Positions 38,133 through 50,088 of a stretch of DNA of 64,000 bases are shown here, piece after piece. The position numbers and the translations under genes are program-made. Source of the DNA: Planococcus chinensis (lineage in GTDB: Bacteria > Bacillota > Bacilli > Bacillales_A > Planococcaceae); contig NZ_JABWTK010000004.1 in NCBI RefSeq assembly GCF_020071995.1, positions 186,001-250,000 of the forward strand, read 5' to 3'. Position 1 is the first letter of the stretch. Every line of letters starts with the position of its first letter. Under the pieces are notes generated by a model that saw only the letters and a list, made by a program, of their open reading frames with translations, did no database searches and was not told the DNA's origin.

Positions 38133-38137
38133 GTGTT

Positions 38138-38389
38138 TTACGCTTGTTTTTTCATCAAGCGAGATTTTTTGCGAGCTGCAGTGTTCTTGTGGATAAGACC
38201 TTTAGAAGCCGCTTTTTCCACTTGTTTGATTGCCGCTTTAACTGTATCGCCAGCGTTTTCTTCGTTGTTCAAAAGAGCTTGGTCAGCTTTTTTGACAGCA
38301 GAACGCATAGTCGATCTCACATGTGAGTTTTGAGCGTTTTTCGTTTCATTCGTGCGGACACGTTTGATTGCAGATTTAATGTTTGGCAT
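38138..38389 (-). CDS. rpsT: 30S ribosomal protein bS20
   Basis: An 83-residue basic protein of the 30S body: [15 protein letters not shown] at the N-terminus, the central [11 protein letters not shown] helix and a C-terminal [14 protein letters not shown] run. The ATG at 38389 follows AGGAGGTGAA; an in-frame GTG at 38398 lies inside that site. A GAGATG-CATCTC hairpin (38419-38435) lies in its leader. In B. subtilis gpr, spoIIP and yqxA separate rpsT from lepA; here they are missing. Confidence 0.96.
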   Translation of the reverse strand: MPNIKSAIKRVRTNETKNAQNSHVRSTMRSAVKKADQALLNNEENAGDTVKAAIKQVEKAASKGLIHKNTAARKKSRLMKKQA

Positions 38390-38449
38390 GTATTTCACCT
38401 CCTAGACAATTAGGAACAGAGATGGGAATCATCTCAACTCTTTTATGTC

Positions 38450-38477
38450 TCTATACAACATCAGTTATTTTATCAAA
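38450..38477 (-). promoter_or_regulatory. Candidate promoter for rpsT
   Basis: On the minus strand: TTTGAT (38477-38472), a 16-bp spacer and TATAGA (38455-38450). Confidence 0.4.
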
Positions 38478-38550
38478 TCCAGGAAAAGAATGCAATAGAT
38501 ACATGCAAAGAAGTTTTCCTTGACAGTGAAACGTTTTCAACAGGCTTTCA

Positions 38551-38579
38551 TTGCCGGATGGCGGCTACACTGCTATAAT
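38551..38579 (+). promoter_or_regulatory. Promoter of lepA
   Basis: TTGCCG (38551-38556), a 17-bp spacer and consensus TATAAT (38574-38579) with an extended TGC. Confidence 0.65.
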
Positions 38580-38608
38580 TCAAAGTAGTTTATTTAGGAG
38601 TGAAGAGA

Positions 38609-40438
38609 ATGAATCATGAGGAACGATTAGCACGCCAAAGCAAAATCCGTAACTTTTCCATCATTGCGCACATTGACCACGGAAAGTCTACGCTTGCTGA
38701 CCGCATATTAGAGAAAACGGAAGCTTTGACTTCCCGTGAAATGAAAGCACAATCATTGGATTCCATGGACTTGGAACGCGAACGCGGCATCACGATCAAA
38801 TTGAATGCCGTTCAGCTGCATTACAAAGCAAAAGACGGGGAAACCTATATCATGCACTTGATCGACACCCCAGGGCACGTCGATTTCACATATGAAGTAT
38901 CCCGCAGCCTTGCTGCTTGTGAAGGCGCCGTATTGGTCGTGGATGCAGCGCAGGGAATCGAAGCCCAGACACTGGCGAACGTTTACTTGGCACTGGACAA
39001 CGAATTGGAAATCCTGCCGGTCATCAATAAAATCGATTTGCCTGCCGCTGACCCGGAACGCGTCAGAGGCGAAATCGAAGACGTTATCGGACTCGATGCT
39101 TCAGAAGCCGTACTTGCTTCAGCAAAAGCCGGCATCGGCATCGAAGAAATTCTGGAACAGGTGGTCGAGAAAGTCCCAGCACCGACCGGTGACCCGAGCG
39201 CACCACTGAAAGCGTTGATTTTCGACTCGCTTTATGATCCGTACCGCGGCGTTGTCGCGTATATCCGGATTGTAGAAGGAACAGTCAAACCGGGAGACCG
39301 CATCAAGATGATGGCTTCCGGCAAAGAGTTCGATGTAATCGAAGCGGGCGTTTTCACGCCGCATACCGCGCTGCAGGAAGAATTGACAGTCGGCGATGTC
39401 GGCTTTATCACAGCAGCCATCAAAAATGTCGGCGACTCCACAGTCGGCGATACGATTACGCTTGCGAACAACCCGGCAGCTGAAGCGCTGCCAGGCTACC
39501 GACGCTTGAACCCGATGGTGTATTGCGGATTGTATCCGATTGATACATCCAAATACAACGACCTTCGCGACGCGCTTGAAAAATTGGAACTGAATGACGC
39601 CGCGCTGCAATTCGAGCCGGAATCCTCCCAGGCGCTTGGCTTCGGCTACCGCTGCGGATTCCTCGGGCTATTGCACATGGAAATCATCCAGGAGCGCATC
39701 GAACGGGAATTCAACATCGATTTGATTACAACCGCACCAAGCGTTATCTACGATGTGCATATGACAGACGGCGAAGTGCTGAAAATCGATAACCCGGCCA
39801 TGATGCCGGATGCACAGAAGATTGATAAAGTGGAAGAGCCTTATGTGAAAGCGACCGTTATGGTACCGAACGATTATGTCGGAGCCGTTATGGAAATCTG
39901 CCAGAAAAAACGCGGAAACTTCCTGACGATGGACTATATCGATGCCACGCGCGTCAGCATCATATATGAATTGCCGCTTGCTGAAATCGTCTACGATTTC
40001 TTCGATCAATTGAAATCCGGGACAAAAGGATATGCCTCGTTTGACTACGAGTTGATCGGCTATAAAGAGTCAAGACTGGTGAAGATGGACATTCTATTGA
40101 ACAGCGAACAAGTGGATGCCTTGAGCTTTATCGTCCACCGCGACTTTGCTTACGAACGCGGCAAAGTCATTGTGGATAAATTGAAGTCATTGATTCCGCG
40201 CCAGCAGTTTGAAGTGCCGATCCAGGCAGCGATCGGACAGAAAATCGTCGCTCGCCAAACGATCAGCGCGATGCGCAAAAACGTTCTTGCCAAATGTTAC
40301 GGCGGAGATATCTCACGTAAGCGGAAACTTCTTGATAAGCAAAAAGAAGGCAAGAAGCGCATGAAGCAAGTCGGTTCTGTAGAAGTGCCTCAGGAAGCAT
40401 TTATGGCCATCCTGAAAATGGACGACCAATCAAAATAA
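38609..40438 (+). CDS. lepA: Elongation factor 4 (LepA)
   Basis: A ribosomal GTPase that affects translocation and initiation/30S assembly. The 609-residue protein has G1 [10 protein letters not shown]3 DTPGHVDF and G4 NKID, EF-G-like domains II, III and V, and the LepA-specific C-terminal domain with [16 protein letters not shown] 38609 lies 8 nt after AGGAG; GTG 38600 overlaps that site. It has its own promoter, and hemW follows after 58 bp. Confidence 0.97.
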   Translation: MNHEERLARQSKIRNFSIIAHIDHGKSTLADRILEKTEALTSREMKAQSLDSMDLERERGITIKLNAVQLHYKAKDGETYIMHLIDTPGHVDFTYEVSRSLAACEGAVLVVDAAQGIEAQTLANVYLALDNELEILPVINKIDLPAADPERVRGEIEDVIGLDASEAVLASAKAGIGIEEILEQVVEKVPAPTGDPSAPLKALIFDSLYDPYRGVVAYIRIVEGTVKPGDRIKMMASGKEFDVIEAGVFTPHTALQEELTVGDVGFITAAIKNVGDSTVGDTITLANNPAAEALPGYRRLNPMVYCGLYPIDTSKYNDLRDALEKLELNDAALQFEPESSQALGFGYRCGFLGLLHMEIIQERIEREFNIDLITTAPSVIYDVHMTDGEVLKIDNPAMMPDAQKIDKVEEPYVKATVMVPNDYVGAVMEICQKKRGNFLTMDYIDATRVSIIYELPLAEIVYDFFDQLKSGTKGYASFDYELIGYKESRLVKMDILLNSEQVDALSFIVHRDFAYERGKVIVDKLKSLIPRQQFEVPIQAAIGQKIVARQTISAMRKNVLAKCYGGDISRKRKLLDKQKEGKKRMKQVGSVEVPQEAFMAILKMDDQSK

Positions 40439-40445
40439 ACAATGG

Positions 40446-40476
40446 AGGAGGCCGATTTTTTGCGCCTCCTTTTCCT
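40446..40476 (+). terminator. Weak hairpin/attenuator between lepA and hemW
   Basis: AGGAGGC (40446-40452) pairs with GCCTCCT (40464-40470) and is followed by TTTTCC. The tail is poor, so partial read-through into hemW is likely. Confidence 0.45.
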
Positions 40477-40496
40477 ATTAGAAAGAAGGAATAGCA

Positions 40497-41636
40497 ATGG
40501 TTAAAGGATTGTATATCCATATCCCATTCTGCCATCAGATCTGTCACTACTGTGACTTCAATAAAGTATTTTTTAAAGACCAGCCTGTAGATGGCTATAT
40601 CGATTCGGTCGGAAAAGAACTGGCGCTTTGGAAACAGGAAGGAGCGCTTGACCAGCCGCTGGAGACGATTTTTCTTGGAGGCGGAACGCCGACCTCGTTG
40701 ACGCCGGCGCAATTGCAGAAATTGCTCGGCTATATCCATCAATATGTCCCGATGGCGGACAACCTGGAATGGACATCTGAAGCCAATCCGGATGAACTGA
40801 CGAAAGAAAAAATGCAGGTCTTGTTCGACGGCGGCGTCAACCGTTTGTCGATGGGGGTCCAGTCATTCGATGAGGATCTGTTGAAGCGCCTTGGCCGCAC
40901 CCACAGCAACGGAGACGTGGAACGGGCAGTTGCCGAAGCGAAAGAAGTCGGCTTTACGAACTTGAGTTTCGACTTGATGTACGGGCTTCCCGGCCAGACG
41001 ATGGCGCAGTGGGAAGAGACATTGGAGCGGGCATTCGGGTTCGGACTGCCGCATTTCTCTGCCTATTCGCTAATCATCGAGCCGAAAACGGTTTTCTATA
41101 ATTTGATGACCAAAGGAAAACTCAATACGGTGACGGAAGATCTGGAAGCGGATATGTACGAAAAGTTAATGGCCGAGATGGAACAGCGCGGCTTGAAGCA
41201 ATACGAAATATCGAATTTTGGCCGTACGGGCTTTGAATCGCGCCATAATCTGTTGTACTGGGACAATGCGGAATACATCGGCGTCGGCGCGGGCGCCCAT
41301 GGCTACGTGAACGGCGTGCGCTATTCCAACCACGGGCCCTTGAAAAAATACATGGCGCCGCTTGAAGAAGGCGTCCGTCCGATCTTGAATACGCATGAAG
41401 TGCCCGTCAATGAGAAGATGGAAGAAGAAATGTTCCTGGGGCTGCGCAAAACGGCAGGCGTTTCCATCAGCGGTTTCCAGGAAAAATTCCAGCAGTCGCT
41501 GGAAGAAGTATATGGAGCAATTTTGGAAAAAGAAGTGGCAAATCAGCACCTGCAGATTGAAGATGGCCGGGTGAAACTGACGAAACAAGGCCGTTTTGTC
41601 GGCAACGAAGTATTTGAACAGTTTTTATTGAATTAA
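40497..41636 (+). CDS. hemW: Radical SAM heme chaperone HemW
   Basis: The 379-residue protein has the radical SAM cluster motif in HIPFCHQICHYCDF (CxxxCxxC), GGGTPTSL, and SMGVQSFDEDLL. It lacks the N-terminal extension that marks true coproporphyrinogen dehydrogenase HemN, so heme chaperone HemW is preferred over HemN. It follows lepA, as in B. subtilis. Confidence 0.93.
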   Translation: MVKGLYIHIPFCHQICHYCDFNKVFFKDQPVDGYIDSVGKELALWKQEGALDQPLETIFLGGGTPTSLTPAQLQKLLGYIHQYVPMADNLEWTSEANPDELTKEKMQVLFDGGVNRLSMGVQSFDEDLLKRLGRTHSNGDVERAVAEAKEVGFTNLSFDLMYGLPGQTMAQWEETLERAFGFGLPHFSAYSLIIEPKTVFYNLMTKGKLNTVTEDLEADMYEKLMAEMEQRGLKQYEISNFGRTGFESRHNLLYWDNAEYIGVGAGAHGYVNGVRYSNHGPLKKYMAPLEEGVRPILNTHEVPVNEKMEEEMFLGLRKTAGVSISGFQEKFQQSLEEVYGAILEKEVANQHLQIEDGRVKLTKQGRFVGNEVFEQFLLN

Positions 41637-41665
41637 AGAAATGAAACAGAAGAATTGGGATTAAT

Positions 41666-41762
41666 AGGCCGGCAAGTGGATGCGGCCTGTTCGTCTGTCG
41701 GGGTTGCGATAAAATAATTCCTTGAAGCCATTGCCGGGATTTCTTCGGCCGATGGCTTTAAG
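41666..41762 (+). terminator. Hairpins after hemW, possible terminator
   Basis: AGGCCG/CGGCCT (41666-41671/41683-41688) and AAGCCAT/ATGGCTT (41725-41731/41752-41758) are both possible, but neither has a clean T tract. The rest of the 300-bp gap carries the hrcA promoter and CIRCE. Confidence 0.4.
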
Positions 41763-41858
41763 AAAATACGGGAACCGATAAATCGGCTGCTCCCTAAAGC
41801 AGTGAAAACAAATCAATTTTTTTAGTTTGACTTATTTTGATAAATTCAGGCGTCTCCG

Positions 41859-41887
41859 TTGACAAGCCAAATGGAATTTGGTAATTT
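41859..41887 (+). promoter_or_regulatory. SigA promoter of the heat-shock unit
   Basis: TTGACA (41859-41864), a 17-bp spacer and TAATTT (41882-41887). The predicted start lies within or just before CIRCE. Confidence 0.7.
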
Positions 41888-41897
41888 TAATGTAGTA

Positions 41898-41924
41898 TTA
41901 GCACTCGCACACATAGAGTGCTAA
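41898..41924 (+). promoter_or_regulatory. CIRCE operator (HrcA binding site)
   Basis: A perfect match to the consensus TTAGCACTC-N9-GAGTGCTAA, 14 bp before the hrcA start. HrcA represses the unit by binding here, giving autoregulation and heat induction. Confidence 0.98.
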
Positions 41925-41938
41925 CAGAGGTGATGATC

Positions 41939-42970
41939 ATGTTAACAGAACGGCAGTTGCTCATTTTAAAAGTGACAGTAGATGATTATATTCAATCAGC
42001 TCAGCCGGTAGGATCGAACCAACTATCAAAGAAATCCGAACTTCCATTTAGTCCGGCAACGATTCGTAACGAAATGGCTGATCTCGAAGGATTAGGATTT
42101 TTGGAAAAGACCCATACTTCATCGGGGCGGGTCCCTTCACAAAAAGGGTACCGCTATTATGTTGACCATTTGCTGACGCCTCGGCCATTGCCGAAGCAGG
42201 ACATCCAGCAGCTCCGGTCTATTTTTGAAGATAAAATTGCTGAAACCGAAGAAGTCATCAAGCGCTCGGCGATGATTTTATCGGAGCTGACGAACTACAC
42301 GGCCATTTTGCTTGGTCCGGATGTCCGGAAGCATACGGTGAAAAAGTTGTCGATTGTCCCGCTGACGATGGATACGGCAGTGGCCATCATTGTCACAGAT
42401 AATGGCCATGTAGAAAACCGGGTGTTCACCATTCCGGAAGGGCTGGATCCGGCGGATATCGAAAAGATGGTCAATATACTGAATGAACGCCTTGCCGGAG
42501 TTTCGCTGAACGATTTGCATCTTCGTTTGGAGCAGGAAACCTTGACGGTGTTCAAACAGCATGTCAACCGCTACGGGGAGTTGTTCTCCACTTTCAGGCA
42601 AGCGGTTGTTATGCCGCATGACGACAATGTCTTTTTCGGCGGCAAGCTGAACATTCTCAAACAGCCGGATTTCCATGATCTACAGAAAATCAGGGATTTG
42701 ATGAATGTCATGGAAGAACATAAGCATATTCCGATGATTCTGCCGGTCGGCAGCCAAGGTCTCCATATCCGGATCGGTTCTGAAAATGCACTTTCCGCGA
42801 TGGAAGATTGCAGTGTGATTACTGTTTCATACGACATTGGAGAAGAACAAACGGGTTCAATCGCCATTGTAGGTCCAAAACGCATGGATTATAAACGTGT
42901 CGTTACCTTATTGGATACGCTCAGCGGCGAATTGTCGAAAGAATTGACCCGAATGATCCGGGGTAAGTGA
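41939..42970 (+). CDS. hrcA: Heat-inducible repressor HrcA
   Basis: It represses the dnaK and groE units through CIRCE. The 343-residue protein has an N-terminal winged helix (QPVGSNQLSKKSELPFSPAT, RNEMADLEGLGFLEK), the YYVDHLL block and the GAF-like core with IGSENALSAMEDCSVI. ATG 41939 lies 6 nt after AGAGGTG. It is the first gene of hrcA-grpE-dnaK. Confidence 0.97.
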   Translation: MLTERQLLILKVTVDDYIQSAQPVGSNQLSKKSELPFSPATIRNEMADLEGLGFLEKTHTSSGRVPSQKGYRYYVDHLLTPRPLPKQDIQQLRSIFEDKIAETEEVIKRSAMILSELTNYTAILLGPDVRKHTVKKLSIVPLTMDTAVAIIVTDNGHVENRVFTIPEGLDPADIEKMVNILNERLAGVSLNDLHLRLEQETLTVFKQHVNRYGELFSTFRQAVVMPHDDNVFFGGKLNILKQPDFHDLQKIRDLMNVMEEHKHIPMILPVGSQGLHIRIGSENALSAMEDCSVITVSYDIGEEQTGSIAIVGPKRMDYKRVVTLLDTLSGELSKELTRMIRGK

Positions 42971-42987
42971 ATAAAGGAGGAACAGAT

Positions 42988-43614
42988 TTGTCTAAAGAAA
43001 AAAAACCTCAACAAACTGAAGAAGTGGTAAGCGAAGTGGAAGTGGACGAGGAGTTCCAGGCACAAATGGACCCTGAAACGGAAGCAGCACGAAGAGAAGC
43101 ATCGGAAGAAGCTATTGAAGCTTCGGATGAGCAAGCTTCGGAACAACAGCCTGCTGAAGAACAGGTCGATGAAGCGGCCGAACTTCGCGAACAGCTTGAA
43201 GCGGAGCAGAACAAATATCTTCGTCTGTTAGCGGACTACGACAATTTCAAGCGCCGTGCCCAAAAAGACAGACAGGATGCTGAAAAATACCGTTCTCAAT
43301 CCCTTTTGACGGATTTATTGCCGGTGCTGGACAATTTCGGCCGGGCTTTGGCTGTCGAAGCAAAAAGCGACGAAGCCGCTTCTATCCTTAAAGGGCTTCA
43401 AATGGTTCAGAACAACTTGCTTGAAGCGGTAAAACGCGAAGGCTTGGAAGAAATCGAGGCGCTTGGGAAACCATTCGACCCGAACTTCCATCAGGCAGTC
43501 ATGCAGGAAAAAGACGAAAGCGCAGAGCCGGGCTCCGTGTTAATGGAACTTCAAAAAGGGTATACCCTTAAAGGCAGAGTGCTTCGTCCGTCTATGGTAA
43601 AAGTTAACGAATAA
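42988..43614 (+). CDS. grpE: Nucleotide exchange factor GrpE
   Basis: It releases ADP from DnaK. The 208-residue protein has a long acidic, Gln/Glu-rich N-terminal segment (about 1-65), the dimerising helix with YLRLLADYDNFKRRA, LLPVLDNFGRAL, and the C-terminal beta domain (DPNFHQAVMQEKDE, VLRPSMVKV). The start is TTG 42988, 7 nt after AAAGGAGG; GTG 42967 lies before that site. Confidence 0.95.
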   Translation: MSKEKKPQQTEEVVSEVEVDEEFQAQMDPETEAARREASEEAIEASDEQASEQQPAEEQVDEAAELREQLEAEQNKYLRLLADYDNFKRRAQKDRQDAEKYRSQSLLTDLLPVLDNFGRALAVEAKSDEAASILKGLQMVQNNLLEAVKREGLEEIEALGKPFDPNFHQAVMQEKDESAEPGSVLMELQKGYTLKGRVLRPSMVKVNE

Positions 43615-43635
43615 TTTGGTAATGGAGGAATTTAA

Positions 43636-45465
<1,830 letters not shown>

Positions 45466-45474
45466 GCAGGACCC

Positions 45475-45512
45475 GAAAAAGTCAAAGCAAAGCAACATGC
45501 TTTGGCTTTTTC
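45475..45512 (+). terminator. Terminator after dnaK
   Basis: A 15-bp stem, GAAAAAGTCAAAGCA with TGCTTTGGCTTTTTC (one T-G), and an 8-nt loop. It separates dnaJ from the hrcA-grpE-dnaK transcript. Confidence 0.78.
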
Positions 45513-45569
45513 ACACTTAAAAGAACATTGTGTCTGTATTTTTTTACGTTTTACTAATAGCGGATTTAT

Positions 45570-45816
45570 GTCTAGACTCCAGCGCCCAGATTCTAGGGTC
45601 ATAAGCCACTCTGGTGTCCAGTCTCCAGTGCCTAGCTCTTCTGGACATAAGTGAGACCAGCAGTGTGGCAAGAAGCGCCACTTTGCTGGTCTTCCTTATG
45701 CCTGTCAGAGCTGAACAGGCACTTCCGCATTTCGGGACTGTGTGGCTGAAAATATGCCACTTCGCCAAAGCGTCTTATGCCCGTCGAATCTACATGGGCG
45801 CTTCCGCTTTTCTAAG
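45570..45816. repeat. Nested palindromic repeat element (element within element)
   Basis: Outer arms: GCGCCCA (45582-45588) with TGGGCGC (45795-45801), GATTC with GAATC, and CATAAG (45600-45605) with CTTATG (45774-45779). Inner arms: GTGCCT (45628-45633) with AGGCAC (45717-45722), AGCTCT with AGAGCT, CATAAG (45646-45651) with CTTATG (45695-45700), and GACCAGCA with TGCTGGTC. Both layers use the same CTCCAG-GCC...CATAAG...CTTATG...CTTCCGC plan, so one copy seems inserted in another. It is non-coding. Confidence 0.8.
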
Positions 45817-45821
45817 AGTCT

Positions 45822-45850
45822 TTGCATGGCTATTCTAAACCGTGTACAAT
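45822..45850 (+). promoter_or_regulatory. Separate promoter for dnaJ
   Basis: TTGCAT (45822-45827), a 17-bp spacer and TACAAT (45845-45850), just downstream of the nested repeat. No CIRCE copy is seen. Confidence 0.65.
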
Positions 45851-45880
45851 TACAGATGACTGCAAGAGGGAGAGTGACAT

Positions 45881-46999
45881 ATGAACAAGCGAGATTATTA
45901 TGAAGTGTTGGGCGTGTCCAAGACCGCTTCAAAAGAAGAAATCAAAAAAGCATACCGGAAATTGTCGAAACAATTCCATCCGGATATCAATAAAGCAGCA
46001 GATGCTTCCGAGAAATTCCAGGAAGTAAAAGAAGCATATGAAGTGCTGAGCGACGACCAAAAAAGAGCACAGTATGACCAGTTTGGCCATCAGGATCCGA
46101 ACCAAGGCTTTGGCGGTTTCGGCGGAGGTGCTGAAGGCTTCGGCTTTGATGATATTTTCAGTACGTTCTTCGGCGGCGGCACGAGACGCCGCGATCCGAA
46201 TGCGCCGAGAAAAGGCGACGATCTGCAGTATTCCATGACGATCGACTTTATGGATGCCGTTTTCGGAAAAGAAGCAGAAGTGGAAATTCCTAAAGACGAG
46301 ACGTGCGGAACTTGCCACGGTTCAGGCGCAAAACCCGGCACTAAGCCGAAAACATGTCCGCACTGTGAAGGGTCTGGCCAATTGAATGTGACACAGGATA
46401 CGCCTTTCGGGCGCATGGTCAACCGCCGTGCCTGCCATCACTGCCAAGGCACCGGCCAAATCATCGAAGAAAAATGCACGACTTGCCGCGGCGAAGGAAC
46501 GGTCCGCAAAGTCAAAACCATCAAAGTTACGGTTCCGGCAGGTGTGGATGACGGGCAGCAATTGCGTGTAAGCGGCCAAGGCGGCCCAGGTGTCAACGGA
46601 GGGCCGGCAGGAGACTTATATGTCGTATTCCGTGTAAAACCGCATAAGCAGTTTGAACGCGAAGGCGATGATATTTACCTGGATTTGCCGATTACATTTG
46701 CACAAGCGGCACTTGGTGATGATATTGAAGTGCCAACGGTTTCCGGCAAAGTGAAGCTGAAAATTCCCGCTGGCACTCAAAGCGGCGCCCGTTTCCGCTT
46801 AAAAGGAAAAGGCGTTAAAAACGTTCATGGCTACGGCACTGGAGATCAGCACATCATCATCCGCGTGAAAACGCCAACCAAGTTGAATGAAAAACAAAAG
46901 CAGCTGCTCCGTGACTTTGCTGAGATCAGCGGAGATATTCCGGAAGAGCAAAGCAGTTCGCTGTTTGATAAAATCAAGCGCACCATCAAAGGTGAGTAA
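45881..46999 (+). CDS. dnaJ: Chaperone DnaJ (Hsp40)
   Basis: It stimulates the DnaK ATPase and delivers substrates. The 372-residue protein has a J domain with the HPD motif (FHPDINK, about 33-35), a Gly/Phe region (about 73-115), a zinc domain with four CxxCxGxG repeats ([32 protein letters not shown]) and a C-terminal beta-sandwich. GAGGGAG precedes the ATG. Unlike in many Bacillales it is separated from dnaK by a terminator, a repeat element and its own promoter. Confidence 0.97.
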   Translation: MNKRDYYEVLGVSKTASKEEIKKAYRKLSKQFHPDINKAADASEKFQEVKEAYEVLSDDQKRAQYDQFGHQDPNQGFGGFGGGAEGFGFDDIFSTFFGGGTRRRDPNAPRKGDDLQYSMTIDFMDAVFGKEAEVEIPKDETCGTCHGSGAKPGTKPKTCPHCEGSGQLNVTQDTPFGRMVNRRACHHCQGTGQIIEEKCTTCRGEGTVRKVKTIKVTVPAGVDDGQQLRVSGQGGPGVNGGPAGDLYVVFRVKPHKQFEREGDDIYLDLPITFAQAALGDDIEVPTVSGKVKLKIPAGTQSGARFRLKGKGVKNVHGYGTGDQHIIIRVKTPTKLNEKQKQLLRDFAEISGDIPEEQSSSLFDKIKRTIKGE

Positions 47000-47015
47000 A
47001 GGAGCCGGTTTTTAA

Positions 47016-47957
47016 ATGAAATGGTCAGAACTAGCGGTCCGTACAACAAATGAAGCGATTGAACCTATCTCGAATATTTTGCATGAGGCAGGAGCGAGCG
47101 GTGTTGTGATCGAAGACTCGGAAGATTTGACAAAAGAACGGGAAGACCAGTTTGGCGAAATCTATTCGTTGGACCCGGAAGACTTTCCGGCTGAAGGCGT
47201 TATTGTGAAAGCATATTTGCCGGTCAATTCCTTTTTGGGTGAAACCGTCGAAGCGATTAAACTCGCCATCAGCAATCTCGTGAAATTTGATATCAACATC
47301 GGCGCCAATCTGGTAACCATCAGCGAAGTGAACGAAGAGGAATGGGCGACCGCGTGGAAGAAATACTACCACCCGGTCAAAATTTCCCAACGCTTTACTG
47401 TGGTGCCGACTTGGGAAACGTATGAACCGGTATCAAGCGACGAATTGATCATTGAACTGGACCCGGGTATGGCGTTTGGCACAGGGACCCATCCGACAAC
47501 GGTCATGAGCCTGCAAGCTTTGGAAAAAACCGTGAAACAGGGCGAGCGGGTCATCGATGTCGGAACCGGCTCTGGTGTTCTGGCAATCGGTGCCGCCTTA
47601 TTGGGCGCAAAAGAAGTGCATGCGTTGGATCTTGATGAAGTAGCGGTCCGTTCTGCACGCATCAACGTCAAATTGAATAAAGCGCAGGACCGGATCAACG
47701 TCGTCCAAGGGAATTTGCTTGATACGATCGATGAGCCGGGGGATGTTGTTGTAGCGAATATCCTGGCGGAAATCATCATGTCCTTTACGGATGATGCGTT
47801 CCAGGTAGTTAAACCGGGTGGGCATTACATCACTTCGGGCATTATTTCTGCGAAGAAAAACGATGTGAAGGAAGCGCTGGAAGCTTCAGGCTTCGCCATT
47901 GAGGACGTCATGATGATGGAAGACTGGGTAACGATCATTTCTAAAAAACCGGAATAA
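47016..47957 (+). CDS. prmA: Ribosomal protein L11 methyltransferase
   Basis: It trimethylates ribosomal protein uL11. The 313-residue protein has an N-terminal substrate-recognition domain (about 1-100), the [14 protein letters not shown] loop, SAM motif [14 protein letters not shown], and [18 protein letters not shown] precedes the ATG, 16 bp after dnaJ. The dnaJ-prmA-rsmE-mtaB order is conserved in Bacillales. Confidence 0.96.
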   Translation: MKWSELAVRTTNEAIEPISNILHEAGASGVVIEDSEDLTKEREDQFGEIYSLDPEDFPAEGVIVKAYLPVNSFLGETVEAIKLAISNLVKFDINIGANLVTISEVNEEEWATAWKKYYHPVKISQRFTVVPTWETYEPVSSDELIIELDPGMAFGTGTHPTTVMSLQALEKTVKQGERVIDVGTGSGVLAIGAALLGAKEVHALDLDEVAVRSARINVKLNKAQDRINVVQGNLLDTIDEPGDVVVANILAEIIMSFTDDAFQVVKPGGHYITSGIISAKKNDVKEALEASGFAIEDVMMMEDWVTIISKKPE

Positions 47958-47969
47958 CGGGGTGCTGTG

Positions 47970-48707
47970 ATGCAAAGATATTTTATTGATGGCCCAGTTC
48001 CTGAAAATCGAAAAGTGACGATAACTGGCGATGATGCGAAGCACATCGCCAAAGTTATGCGTCAGGAACCCGGCGACCAGATTATCATTGTCAGCGAAGG
48101 AAAAGCATTTCTTTCGACTATTTTAAAAGCGGAATTCGATGTCGACGTCCAAGTCGAAGAAGAGTTTCAAACGGATGTGGAAATGCCGAAAAAAGTGACG
48201 ATTGCCTGCGGATTGCCGAAAGGCGATAAGCTGGAATTGATTGCCCAAAAGTCGACGGAGCTTGGCATGTATGCATTGATTCCTTTTGCTGCAGAACGTT
48301 CCATCGTCAAATGGGATGGTTCGAAAAGCGAAAAGAAACGGGCGCGGCTGCAGAAGATTGCCAAAGAAGCGGCAGAGCAATCGCACCGGACCCACATCCC
48401 TGAAATACATAATACCCATACATTCAAACAGCTGATGGAAACGGCAAAAAGCTTTGATGCCGTCGTCGTAGCGTATGAGGAAGAAGCCCGCGAACAGAGC
48501 CGGACGCGGTTTGCTGAAACCTTGAAATCATTGTATGATAAAGACTCAATCTTGTTTTTGTTCGGCCCGGAAGGCGGGATTTCTGACACGGAAGTAGCGC
48601 TCCTAAAAGAAGGCGGCGCTTTGTTCACGTCACTTGGCCCTCGGATTTTACGAACCGAAACGGCTCCGTTATATGCATTATCTGCAATGTCCTATGAATT
48701 CGAATGA
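47970..48707 (+). CDS. rsmE: 16S rRNA (uracil-1498-N3)-methyltransferase
   Basis: It makes m3U1498 in 16S rRNA. The 245-residue protein has an N-terminal PUA-like domain and a C-terminal SPOUT knot (LFGPEGGISDTEV, LGPRILRTETAPLYAL). ATG 47970 follows GGGGTG; the adjacent in-frame GTG 47967 is too close. It is coupled to prmA. Confidence 0.96.
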   Translation: MQRYFIDGPVPENRKVTITGDDAKHIAKVMRQEPGDQIIIVSEGKAFLSTILKAEFDVDVQVEEEFQTDVEMPKKVTIACGLPKGDKLELIAQKSTELGMYALIPFAAERSIVKWDGSKSEKKRARLQKIAKEAAEQSHRTHIPEIHNTHTFKQLMETAKSFDAVVVAYEEEAREQSRTRFAETLKSLYDKDSILFLFGPEGGISDTEVALLKEGGALFTSLGPRILRTETAPLYALSAMSYEFE

Positions 48708-48722
48708 AAGAGGTGGCCACTG

Positions 48723-50066
48723 ATGTCAACGGTAGCGTTCCATACCTTAGGCTGTAAAGTGAATCATTACGAAACAGAAGCAATCTGGCAATTGTTCAAA
48801 GAACAAGGCTACGAGCGCAGCGAGTTTGATCGTCATTCCGATGTTTATGTCATTAATACATGCACTGTAACCAATACAGGAGATAAAAAAAGCCGCCAGG
48901 TCATCCGCCGGGCTGTCCGCCAAAATCCGGATGCCGTCATTTGCGTGACAGGCTGTTATGCACAGACTTCACCTGCAGAAATAATGGCGATTCCCGGAGT
49001 GGACATTGTCGTCGGAACACAAGACCGCACCAAACTGCTTGGATACATCGAGCAGTATAAAAGGGAGCGGAAACCGATCAATGCGGTTGGCAACATCATG
49101 AAAAACCGGGTGTACGAAGAATTGGATGTGCCGTCGTTCACGGACCATACGCGTGCATCTTTAAAGATTCAGGAAGGCTGCAATAATTTTTGCACATTCT
49201 GCATCATTCCTTGGGCACGCGGCCTCATGAGGTCCCGCGATCCGAAAGAAGTTGTCCGCCAAGCCCAACAGTTGGTGGATGCAGGGTATCAGGAAATCGT
49301 CCTGACCGGCATTCATACAGGCGGTTACGGAGAAGATTTGAAAAACTACAACTTGGCACAGCTCCTGCGCGACTTGGAAATGGAAGTCGCAGGGCTGAAG
49401 CGGCTGCGCATTTCGTCCATTGAAGCAAGCCAGTTGACAGATGAAGTAATTGACGTGCTGCAAAAGTCCAATATCGTGGTCCGACATCTTCACATCCCGA
49501 TTCAATCCGGGTCGGATACGGTGCTGAAACGGATGAGAAGAAAATACACGATGGAATTTTTCGCGGACCGGCTTGTTCAGCTGCGGAAAGCTTTGCCTGA
49601 TCTTGCGATTACATCTGACGTCATTGTCGGATTCCCGGGAGAAACAGAAGAGGAATTTATGGAGACCTATCATTTTATCAACGACCATAAATTTTCCGAG
49701 CTTCATGTGTTCCCTTATTCGCAGCGCACCGGCACTCCGGCTGCACGGATGGAAGACCAGATCGATGAAAACATTAAAAACGACCGCGTCCACCGGCTGA
49801 TTGCGCTGAACGATCAATTGGCAAAAGAATACGCTTCCCAATTTGAAGGGGAATTGCTGGAGATCATTCCGGAAGAGCGGTTTAAAGAGGATTCCGATAG
49901 CGGCATGCTGGAAGGCTATACGGATAATTACTTGAGAGTCGTGATTCCTGGCGATGAGTCCATGATCGGCAAAATTGTCAAAGTGAAAATTACGAAAGCC
50001 GGCTATCCATATAACGAAGGGCAATTTGTCCGTGTGATGGAAGAAATGGCGGTCCAATCAATTTAA
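48723..50066 (+). CDS. mtaB: tRNA t6A37 methylthiotransferase MtaB (YqeV)
   Basis: It adds a methylthio group to t6A37. The 447-residue protein has an N-terminal MTTase domain with three cluster cysteines ([23 protein letters not shown]), the radical SAM motif [16 protein letters not shown] (about 150) and a C-terminal TRAM domain. It acts on the same tRNA base family as TcdA at 8.6 kb. It starts 15 bp after rsmE behind GAGGTGG. Confidence 0.95.
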   Translation: MSTVAFHTLGCKVNHYETEAIWQLFKEQGYERSEFDRHSDVYVINTCTVTNTGDKKSRQVIRRAVRQNPDAVICVTGCYAQTSPAEIMAIPGVDIVVGTQDRTKLLGYIEQYKRERKPINAVGNIMKNRVYEELDVPSFTDHTRASLKIQEGCNNFCTFCIIPWARGLMRSRDPKEVVRQAQQLVDAGYQEIVLTGIHTGGYGEDLKNYNLAQLLRDLEMEVAGLKRLRISSIEASQLTDEVIDVLQKSNIVVRHLHIPIQSGSDTVLKRMRRKYTMEFFADRLVQLRKALPDLAITSDVIVGFPGETEEEFMETYHFINDHKFSELHVFPYSQRTGTPAARMEDQIDENIKNDRVHRLIALNDQLAKEYASQFEGELLEIIPEERFKEDSDSGMLEGYTDNYLRVVIPGDESMIGKIVKVKITKAGYPYNEGQFVRVMEEMAVQSI

Positions 50067-50088
50067 AATCAGAATGGAGTTTCTCAAC

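Noticed and set aside
38527..38539. cre (CcpA) site before lepA
   Set aside because: TGAAACGTTTTCA is one base short of the cre consensus spacing and lies upstream of the lepA -35; not supported.
45614..45838. Short frame within the nested palindrome
   Set aside because: It follows the inverted repeats, has no ribosome binding site and no protein-like conservation.
49161..50057. 298-codon minus-strand frame
   Set aside because: Antisense shadow of mtaB; the mtaB product is complete with all motifs.
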